Of a stretch of 64,000 nt of DNA, positions 7,548-13,701 are shown piece after piece. The position numbers were made by a program, and so were the translations under genes. The first letter of the stretch is position 1. Every line of letters starts with the position of its first letter. The notes beneath the pieces are model-generated. The model searched no databases. It had not been told where the DNA came from and saw nothing but the letters and a program-made list of their open reading frames with translations. Origin of the DNA: Candidatus Nitrosocaldaceae archaeon (GTDB lineage Archaea; Thermoproteota; Nitrososphaeria; Nitrososphaerales; Nitrosocaldaceae); contig BPGC01000005.1 of the NCBI GenBank assembly GCA_026002835.1, positions 1 through 64,000 of the forward strand, written 5' to 3'.

Positions 7548-8195
7548 TTAATTAATACTTTTCAGCATCTTAGCTAATGCTTCATCTGCATATCTTTTCC
7601 TAATATCCCTATACCATTCATAATCATCATCTTCCATAAACCTAGGATACAAGTCTTCAAATGTTAATTTAACAAGCCTCATCAAATTTGCTTGCATGCT
7701 ACTAACATAACCTTTTGCTAATGATACGCTCTTATCATCTCTCTTATATACACATTTTATAGTTAGCATATCCATAGCTCTCAAATTACTTACTAGCATC
7801 CTAAGGCTTATTGTAGTCCCAATAATTGCACCTACTACAGTTCTAGCAACATTAAAGAATTTAACTGCAGATTTTACAAATGGATCGTTAAAATCTAAAT
7901 TATACATCCATACACCAATATCATCCCATATCAATGCTGGTATCCTTTTATTATGTTCTCTAAGCCATCTAATCTTATCTATAAACTCGCTAGGCTTAAA
8001 GACTATACATTCTCTATAATTCTTATCTACTTGTTTTAATGATTGAATAGCATAACTGCTTTTACCTACTCCACCAGTACCATAGATAACTACAAATCTA
8101 AATTCATCGTTATAATACCAATTCTTGATTAGTCTTGCTAATACTCTTTCTTGCTTCCTTAACTCTTCTAATCTCTCACTCTTCATAACCTTCAT
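7548..8195 (-). CDS. P-loop ATPase of the provirus
   Basis: 215 aa. Walker A is GTGGVGKSS (39-47) and Walker B is ALIWDD with Asp91 and Asp92. The following segment (DFNDPFVKSAVKFFNVAR, then IIGTTIS) resembles P-loop ATPases of archaeal viruses and plasmids. There is no membrane segment. Candidate roles are virion assembly or extrusion (as Zot/pI in filamentous phages) or DNA partition and replication control. It overlaps the 79-aa gene upstream by 20 bases; 166 bases and an operator separate it from the coat-like gene. ATP binding is well supported; the exact role is open. Confidence 0.75.
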   Translation of the reverse strand: MKVMKSERLEELRKQERVLARLIKNWYYNDEFRFVVIYGTGGVGKSSYAIQSLKQVDKNYRECIVFKPSEFIDKIRWLREHNKRIPALIWDDIGVWMYNLDFNDPFVKSAVKFFNVARTVVGAIIGTTISLRMLVSNLRAMDMLTIKCVYKRDDKSVSLAKGYVSSMQANLMRLVKLTFEDLYPRFMEDDDYEWYRDIRKRYADEALAKMLKSIN

Positions 8196-8415
8196 CTATG
8201 TTAGATCTTATTGTTTTATACCTCTGCATCTGTATATTCTGCATTAACCTACTCATGCCTCTACCTAATGCATTTATCAATGCTCTTTCTCCCTTTCTCT
8301 CTTTACTCCTTTTTAGTCTAGCATAATTTATAGCCATGTCTCTCAATAATTCGCTATCCAAAGCTTTTGATAATGTTAATAGATTTGCTAATAGGCTAAT
8401 CTCTCCAGCATTCAA
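8176..8415 (-). CDS. Hypothetical helical protein of the provirus, unusual start
   Basis: 79 aa from TTG 8415, the only usable start in this frame. The protein is helical and basic near the end. The frame stays open for 25 codons upstream of the TTG, and a short frame starting at ATG 8505 (MKEDNHGR) would join it with a one-base shift, giving a protein of about 110 aa. Either the gene starts at TTG, or it is frameshifted. It overlaps the ATPase start by 20 bases. No function is recognised. Confidence 0.5.
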   Translation of the reverse strand: MNAGEISLLANLLTLSKALDSELLRDMAINYARLKRSKERKGERALINALGRGMSRLMQNIQMQRYKTIRSNIDEGYEE

Positions 8416-8512
8416 TTCTGTTAGATTTAAAACTTCATTATCATTAGGATTAGTTAATGCTTTTATTGCTATTGTATTACTCTCCCATGGTTATCTTCTT
8501 TCATAATAACAC

Positions 8513-8908
8513 CTATGGATTAGTTAGGCTAGGGATATATTGTTGCAATATCATTAATACAAACATACCCATAAAGAATATCATTATGCTAATGAATGGG
8601 TCTTGTTTTATTCCTAACAATTTTCTTATCAGCATGCTATTAGTAAATACTTTAAGGGTTTTAGGATCTGTTAGCGTTGGTTCTATATTCAAATCTTTAA
8701 ACCTATACTCTATATGGTTATTCTCATCTAATATTACTAACTCATCCTTCTTAATGCCTTCTATTAGAGTATAAGGATTTATCTTATCTAAAGTCCATAC
8801 CTTGCCATCTGCTACTATAGTCTTACCATCAATAAAGCCTTTAGCAAGTTTAATTATCTTACCATTCCTTATCAATACCCTTATTGAGTTCTTTTTCTTG
8901 AATAGCAT
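8513..8908 (-). CDS. Provirus protein with C-terminal membrane helix
   Basis: 131 aa. The N-terminal 90 residues are soluble and beta-rich (KNSIRVLIRNGKIIKLAKGF and onwards); a membrane helix follows (about 105-124, FISIMIFFMGMFVLMIL). Without a signal peptide the soluble part should face the cytoplasm. It follows the 93-aa membrane protein by 4 bases in the late operon. A role in virion assembly at the membrane is possible but not shown. Confidence 0.6.
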   Translation of the reverse strand: MLFKKKNSIRVLIRNGKIIKLAKGFIDGKTIVADGKVWTLDKINPYTLIEGIKKDELVILDENNHIEYRFKDLNIEPTLTDPKTLKVFTNSMLIRKLLGIKQDPFISIMIFFMGMFVLMILQQYIPSLTNP

Positions 8909-8912
8909 ACTC

Positions 8913-9194
8913 TCACCATGGTCTAATCAATTTGAAGAAGTTAATGAATGCATTAGCAATACTTGATATAACATGCCATACTGTTAGTATATGATTAATT
9001 AATGGTTCTGGGTTACCTTCTCTTATAGCTCTTATTACTAACCATATCCAATAAAGCATGTATAAGATACCCCACGCTTCTATGCCTTGCATTAATATCT
9101 GAATAAGCGAATCTAATACTATGAATAATCCATCAAATGCTTCTCCTAACCAGCAAAATCCTACTGGGCATAATAGATCAGCACCTAAACCCAT
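8913..9194 (-). CDS. Small membrane protein of the provirus
   Basis: 93 aa with two or three hydrophobic segments (about 15-35, 40-56 and 68-85) and a pair of cysteines (LLCPVGFCW) near the N-terminus. First gene of the late operon, 15 bases downstream of an operator palindrome. Small multi-helix membrane proteins at this position are typical of membrane-containing or filamentous archaeal viruses, but no family is recognised. Confidence 0.6.
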   Translation of the reverse strand: MGLGADLLCPVGFCWLGEAFDGLFIVLDSLIQILMQGIEAWGILYMLYWIWLVIRAIREGNPEPLINHILTVWHVISSIANAFINFFKLIRPW

Positions 9195-9208
9195 GAAATT
9201 ATTAAGGA

Positions 9209-9217
9209 TAACAGTTA
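9209..9217. promoter_or_regulatory. Operator TAACAGTTA before the late operon
   Basis: A perfect palindrome 15 bases upstream of the start at 9194. The downstream spacer (read on the minus strand: TCCTTAATAATT) nearly matches that of the coat-like gene promoter, so both promoters share one design. Confidence 0.7.
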
Positions 9218-9287
9218 TTTATCAATCTTGATAGCAGTCCTAGGAATATATATACGGTAATAATATAATCAAATAATAAAATACGGC

Positions 9288-9296
9288 TAACTGTTA
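9288..9296. promoter_or_regulatory. Extra operator TAACTGTTA at the edge of the origin-like region
   Basis: A perfect palindrome about 94 bases upstream of the late operon start. No gene begins close by on the other strand, so it may be an upstream co-operator for 9209-9217 or part of the repeat-rich region at 9325-9455. Confidence 0.6.
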
Positions 9297-9324
9297 CAAT
9301 CACACAATGGAATTAGGAATCTAT

Positions 9325-9455
9325 AACCTTATGCTTATAGCGTGATATTACTTATGAATAACTTAAGTAAAAAACGTGATTAACCTTATGAATAACCTTA
9401 TGGAGAGTTTTGACTTTTAGAAAATATCACGCATACTATCACGCTATTTGTGATA
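9325..9455. repeat. Iteron-like repeat region of the provirus
   Basis: This stretch has no gene. AACCTTATG occurs three times (9325-9333, 9382-9390, 9394-9402), CTTATGAATAAC twice (9351-9362, 9385-9396), and TATCAC/GTGATA boxes occur at 9342, 9425, 9437 and 9450, with a GTGATT variant at 9376. The last pair forms an inverted repeat around GCTATTT. In the circular form the region abuts attP, with two further boxes at 193 and 225. It is a candidate replication origin or set of integrase arm sites. Confidence 0.6.
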
Positions 9456-9467
9456 ATCTAAGCATAG

Positions 9468-9483
9468 GTTTTATGTTCCAGAA
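9468..9483 (+). other. Right attachment site (att) of the integrated element
   Basis: Element arm GTTTTATGTTC (9468-9478) runs into the core TCCAGAA (9477-9483), followed by host transposase sequence encoding GIEGFW on the minus strand. See the left site at 175-189. Confidence 0.75.
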
Positions 9484-10159
9484 TCCTTCTATGCCATTAA
9501 TATGTGCATCATCTCTAACATATTCTTCTGATATATGAGATATGGTTTATTCTTACCTCTTAACTTTAATGATGCATATGCTATATGTTCATCTGTATAG
9601 TATAACGAACCTTCTTTTGTATGCTTTTCTATCAATGACATTAATGTATCATATCTTCTATTAGATGCTAAACGTTATTACCTTACCATTTCTTTGATAT
9701 ATACCAAATACCATATGCTTGCCTTCGGCTCCCCATCCACATTTTCCTTTCCTATGACCTCCAAATAGTGCTTCATCGATCTCTAACTCTTCAGATAATT
9801 GTAACTCTTTTAACTCATCTAATGATAGGTCATATATTGCTTGCCTAAATATTCTAATATGTTCTTTCTATAGTTGATAAGCTTATTGGTATATAAAATC
9901 TTATTCTATATGCATGGACTCCTAATGCGAATAGATAGAGTAGATGAGCTGTTATATTAGCTGAAATCCTTAACATGTCAAGATATGTATCAATAAACTC
10001 ACCAAAGTTATATCTACAACGTTTGCAACTATATCTATCAGTAAGATAATAGAGATATCTATACTTACATCTCGGACATATCCTCTTACCGTGCCATCTT
10101 GTATGCCGAAAATAGCTATGCTCACTATTTGCAAGCTTTAATGGTTCTACTTTACGCAT
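9477..10159 (-). pseudogene. IS1595-family (ISXO2-like) transposase, N-terminal part, frameshifted
   Basis: The N-terminal zinc ribbon is clear (CPRCKYRYLYYL, then CKRCRYNF), followed by the family segment FGEFIDTYLDM. After a one-base shift near 9853 the reading continues with LSLDELKELQLSEELEID (first catalytic Asp) and FGGHRKGKCGWGAEGKH. A second shift near 9670 precedes LYYTDEHIAYASL (second Asp), and a third precedes HINGIEGFW (Asn/Glu region). The gene is then cut by the provirus and resumes at 181. At least three frame changes show decay independent of the insertion. Confidence 0.85.
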
Positions 10160-10198
10160 AAGTTATGCATAAACAACTCATAGATATTTCTTATTTAC

Positions 10199-10222
10199 AG
10201 CTTCAAATAGTTGTGTATTACC
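10199..10222 (-). repeat. Candidate right terminal inverted repeat of the IS1595-like element
   Basis: Read inward on the minus strand it begins GGTAATAC and matches 18-41 at 18 of 24 positions. It ends 63 bases before the transposase start, a normal distance. No duplicated flank is obvious. Confidence 0.55.
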
Positions 10223-10297
10223 TATATTTATGCTAAAGATAGCATATATCCTAGTCAATAAGCAGTATAAAAGATGTCATGCTTGCTATAATAAACT

Positions 10298-11743
10298 TTA
10301 TTTTATTACTTTAATGATCATTCGTATTAACGATCTTATTTCTGCCATTGTAGTTGTTTTTGTAGCAAATATTATGGCTATATACAAACCAATTAGTATA
10401 GTTAGCATAAGAATCGTATCTAGATTGAGCATACTGAACAATAAATGACCAATTACAACTACTACAATTATGGCAATTGTAGGTTTTGTTAATGCATTTA
10501 TTGATAATGATAACTCTTTAAACTGAAATAGGTGATATACATATAAACCTATATTTATTGTGGAACCTATTAGCATGGCTAGTGCTGCACCTTCAATACC
10601 CATAATTGGTATAAATATTATACTAGATATTATAGATACTGGAGCATAGATCATTGCTGTTTTTGCAACAATGTCAGCCTTTCCTATACCATTGATTACA
10701 TATATTATGAATAAAGATAGAGAACTCATTATAGATGCTATTACCAATGTCTGGAGAGTATTGGTTGCTACTGTATAATCTTTAGAGAATATAGATAATA
10801 TCTCTTCTGGCATTACAAATAATACTATATACACCAACCCACTAACTATGAGCATCAATCTAAGCACATCATTGATGATAACAAATTTCTTGCCTTGATT
10901 TAATTCATGTGAGATTGTGGGAAGGAGAGCCCTAGCTATTGGATATGATAAGCCTCCAGCAACACCAGCAATTAATGCTGCAATTCCAAAGAATGCGGCT
11001 GAATCAAAGCCATTAACACCTAACAATATATAATTTACTTGTGTTGTTAGTCTATTCAATCCTATAGCCAAATAGTTGAAACCAGAGAACTTGATTATTC
11101 CTTTTACAACCTCACCACTCTTTACTTTTATCAGTTTGTTAAGAAATAATGATAAGCCTATGATTATTGCTATAATTGAACCTAAAGTAAAACCTGCCAT
11201 GACTCCCATACTTCCAAATCCTATTAGTAGTATTGCTATGACTAACTTTAGGGATTGGAATGTCGTTGTTGTTATAGCTGTATACTTCATCTTATGTAAG
11301 CCATTATATGCGCCCATAAAACTCTGCATAACTGTGTGAGATGGTAAGAAAGCTATGGCAGCTAGTATTATCAATGGAGCTAGCGATGGTTCATTATATG
11401 CCATTGCTATATTATTAGAGAATATTGCTAGGATAGCACCTGTTGATAGACTTACAATTAATCCTAGTTTTACTCCGTTTTTCAATACATATTTTGCAGC
11501 TGATAGATTATTGTTTGCAACGAATTCCGAGATATATTTTGATAACATGGTCTGAGCTCCAAAAGCAGAAAAGCCTAAGATTGTATTCATTATTGCAAGT
11601 ATCACCATTATATGCCCAACCTCTGTTGTAGTTAATATGTTTGCTATTATAAGCCAGAAGAGCAAGCCTAGCCCATAATTGGCTGCTTGATCCAATATCA
11701 AGAAATACGAACTTTTGATTAATCTCTCGCTACTCTTTACCAT
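10298..11743 (-). CDS. Wzx-like polysaccharide flippase (MATE/MOP superfamily)
   Basis: 481 aa, about 14 membrane helices from start to end. The N-terminus (KSSYFLILDQAANYGLGLLF) and the pattern of helices match O-antigen/teichoic-acid flippases, which move lipid-linked oligosaccharides across the membrane for surface glycan assembly. It ends next to the dead IS. The start ATG lies inside the last codons of a 51-aa ORF (7-base overlap), suggesting coupled translation. A fragment of a second, closely similar copy lies at 27402-27539. Confidence 0.8.
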   Translation of the reverse strand: MVKSSERLIKSSYFLILDQAANYGLGLLFWLIIANILTTTEVGHIMVILAIMNTILGFSAFGAQTMLSKYISEFVANNNLSAAKYVLKNGVKLGLIVSLSTGAILAIFSNNIAMAYNEPSLAPLIILAAIAFLPSHTVMQSFMGAYNGLHKMKYTAITTTTFQSLKLVIAILLIGFGSMGVMAGFTLGSIIAIIIGLSLFLNKLIKVKSGEVVKGIIKFSGFNYLAIGLNRLTTQVNYILLGVNGFDSAAFFGIAALIAGVAGGLSYPIARALLPTISHELNQGKKFVIINDVLRLMLIVSGLVYIVLFVMPEEILSIFSKDYTVATNTLQTLVIASIMSSLSLFIIYVINGIGKADIVAKTAMIYAPVSIISSIIFIPIMGIEGAALAMLIGSTINIGLYVYHLFQFKELSLSINALTKPTIAIIVVVVIGHLLFSMLNLDTILMLTILIGLYIAIIFATKTTTMAEIRSLIRMIIKVIK

Positions 11744-11892
11744 GTCAACCAGATTTTATACTTTACATATTGATACTTATCACCGCTATTTATGTCTACA
11801 TTCACTATATCAATTAATGTTAATATAAATATCACTAACAATATTTGGAATAGTTTGTAACTTATTATCTCTTGTATGTTAAGATTATTCAT
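11737..11892 (-). CDS. Short membrane protein upstream of the flippase
   Basis: 51 aa starting MNNLNIQEIISYKLFQ, with one membrane helix (about 15-31, LFQILLVIFILTLIDIV) and a polar C-terminus. Its stop overlaps the flippase start by 7 bases (ATGGTAA arrangement), which argues for a real, co-translated gene. The next 290 bases upstream (11893-12182) contain no further gene and probably hold the divergent promoters for this unit and the sulfotransferase. Function unknown. Confidence 0.4.
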   Translation of the reverse strand: MNNLNIQEIISYKLFQILLVIFILTLIDIVNVDINSGDKYQYVKYKIWLTW

Positions 11893-12182
11893 ACCTGCTC
11901 ATCGCCCCCATTATTTAAGATTTTATACCACATTTTCTTTCTTAAAGTGTTATTACACAAGTAGTTAAGCACATATATAATATTAATCAAATTATTTTTA
12001 GATATGACATACATCATACTGTATTTACTTAATGTACTATTAAATCTTATGTCTGTTATTATTTAGTAATTATTTAGCTAAAATAGATGAGTAACTAAAG
12101 TACTAATAAGATGCTTATGGAAAAAATTTTGTAATTTGTTATTGACATAAGAGATAAATTATTGGACGACATAATTTAGATT

Positions 12183-13109
12183 ATGAGAGATTCTTGGAAA
12201 CCAAATCTATTCGTACCAGCCTTTCCTAAATGTGGGACTACTGCATTATGTGATTATTTAGCACAGCATCCAGATATCTATGTTACTGAGGATAAAGAGC
12301 CTAGAACGCTAGTTATGCAGGATGACTTTGCTAGTAATTTCTTGAAGAATTATCCTTACTGGGATAGATTAAAGAAGATGATAGATAGAGCATCTCCAAG
12401 TTTTGAGGAATATAAGCATAGATTTGAGAAATATGCAGATAAGAAGTATAAGGTTGATGGATCTCAGATCTATAGTGATAAAGAAGATAATATAATTGTG
12501 ATAAAAGATTTTAACCCATCTGCAAAGATACTGATTATGATAAGAAGCCCTAGAAATAGATTAATATCATTTTACTACTATGATTATAGATATCATAAAT
12601 ATGATTTCAATCAATATATTAACAATCTAGTTAGACCTAATATAGACTATCTATTATTCTTTAAGAGGATCGCGATGTTTATAAAACTTTTTGGGGAAGA
12701 TAACGTTAGAGTTATAGACAATAAAGCATTACTTAAAGAGCCAAATCTGATTATGAACAAGGTATTCGATTTTCTAAAGTTGTGCAGAATTGATATCGAA
12801 CCTATACTTTCAAACCCAACCATCTCTGGTCCATTATTATTACGAATGAATAATCTCATAAGCGACCTGTCATATAGGACGACGAATATCTTAGAGAAGA
12901 GAGGTCTGCTAGATACAAAGCTGTACTCTACACTAGGCAAAATTAGCAAGACTGTAAAGACAGTACTTAAGAGTATAGAGAAGAATAGAGATAAGAGCAA
13001 TTATTATAAACTACTAATATTAATTCCAGATGATGTGGCTGAGATATTAGATAACGATTACAAGAGAACTATAGATTATTGTAGTACTAAAGGTATTTTA
13101 ATAAGATAA
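12183..13109 (+). CDS. Sulfotransferase family protein (PAPS-dependent)
   Basis: 308 aa. The PAPS 5'-phosphosulfate loop is PKCGTTALCDYL (15-26), followed by HPDIYV and KEPRTL as in heparan/keratan-type sulfotransferases; the 3'-phosphate motif is ILIMIRSPRNRLISFYY (about 119-135). The enzyme would transfer sulfate from PAPS to a glycan or lipid sugar, fitting the surrounding surface-polysaccharide genes. No signal peptide, so cytoplasmic. It is divergent from the flippase unit. Confidence 0.8.
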   Translation: MRDSWKPNLFVPAFPKCGTTALCDYLAQHPDIYVTEDKEPRTLVMQDDFASNFLKNYPYWDRLKKMIDRASPSFEEYKHRFEKYADKKYKVDGSQIYSDKEDNIIVIKDFNPSAKILIMIRSPRNRLISFYYYDYRYHKYDFNQYINNLVRPNIDYLLFFKRIAMFIKLFGEDNVRVIDNKALLKEPNLIMNKVFDFLKLCRIDIEPILSNPTISGPLLLRMNNLISDLSYRTTNILEKRGLLDTKLYSTLGKISKTVKTVLKSIEKNRDKSNYYKLLILIPDDVAEILDNDYKRTIDYCSTKGILIR

Positions 13110-13289
13110 CATTGATAATCGCCGTCTATGAACAACTAAATTATTATAGCATATATAAGCATAATTAATAAACAGATATTATATTTCGTCGTTTTAAGAG
13201 TATATTTAAATATATCAAAACGGTAATATGTAATGATACAATTTTATCGCTATATATATGAATGAACAGGTAAGTATATAATTATATAT

Positions 13290-13312
13290 CTAATTAACGA
13301 GATGCTAATTAG
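13290..13312. promoter_or_regulatory. Inverted repeat before the virus-like gene pair
   Basis: CTAATTA and TAATTAG are separated by nine bases, 34 bases before the start at 13347. It could be an operator or an RNA hairpin. The rest of 13110-13346 is AT-rich and shows no gene. Confidence 0.35.
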
Positions 13313-13346
13313 AATATTTATAATAAATTGTTGTGATAATTAATTT

Positions 13347-13700
13347 ATGAGAATTTTCAAATATAATTCCAAAACTACTATTAGTACTAATAGTAGTTAT
13401 CAGAATGCAGTATTAATAAATAGGATAAATTTGAATGAATCATTACTACTACTTCATAATACGGATAACAATAACTCAATATTATATAGAATCTACGCTT
13501 CATTAGAAGATGCCTTTCCAGATGTTGATACCGAGTCTACTAATAGCAGTTGGTATAATCTATTGAAAGAACAGACATTACAACCTGGCGAGAAGGCACT
13601 ATACAAATTAAATGATCCTTGGAGATGGCTGTTGATCCAGGTTAAAAGTAAAGTACCAAACAATGATGCAATAATAAACATATATCATGGAGGAAGATAA
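13347..13700 (+). CDS. Small beta-rich protein, virion-like
   Basis: 117 aa, without signal peptide or membrane segment. The second half (WYNLLKEQTLQPGEKALYKL, then PWRWLLIQVKS) resembles small beta-sandwich proteins that precede tail-fibre or tailspike genes in phages. It ends one base before the start chosen for the beta-helix protein, so the two form a unit. Function is not established; a virion or secreted-complex subunit is inferred from the partner. Confidence 0.5.
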   Translation: MRIFKYNSKTTISTNSSYQNAVLINRINLNESLLLLHNTDNNNSILYRIYASLEDAFPDVDTESTNSSWYNLLKEQTLQPGEKALYKLNDPWRWLLIQVKSKVPNNDAIINIYHGGR

Positions 13701-13701
13701 G

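Larger units (their letters stand above)
175..9483. mobile_element. Integrated 9.3-kb provirus-like element
   Basis: The element is bounded by a 7-bp direct repeat, TCCAGAA (175-181 and 9477-9483), and interrupts a transposase gene. It carries an early block (zinc-finger genes, tyrosine integrase, ribbon-helix-helix regulator; 227-3523) and a late block, all on the minus strand (ATPase, coat-like 74-aa protein, signal-peptide and membrane-anchored proteins; 3524-9194). A TAACNGTTA operator recurs through it. No replicase is recognisable. Size, integrase and the set of small membrane and secreted proteins suit a small membrane-associated or filamentous virus; a non-viral integrative plasmid is the alternative. 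Confidence 0.85.
18..10222 (-). mobile_element. IS1595-family (ISXO2-like) insertion sequence, split by a 9.3-kb integrated element
   Basis: The outer boundaries are a pair of imperfect inverted repeats (18-41 and 10199-10222). The transposase reads on the minus strand: its zinc-ribbon N-terminus starts at 10159 and its C-terminus lies at about 181-25. Removing 175-9476 restores the reading order from GIEGFW to SYAKVW, giving an IS of about 0.9 kb, normal for this family. No clear 8-bp target duplication is visible outside the repeats, so the exact ends are tentative. The element also carries frameshifts unrelated to the big insertion and is dead. Confidence 0.75.

Noticed and set aside
9301..9340. 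Small ORF starting at 9308 (MELGIYNLMLIA)
   Set aside because: Twelve codons within the repeat region; more likely noncoding.
18..10222. tRNA gene as the integration target of the element
   Set aside because: No tRNA-like cloverleaf is visible near 175 or 9483; the flanks instead reconstruct a transposase.
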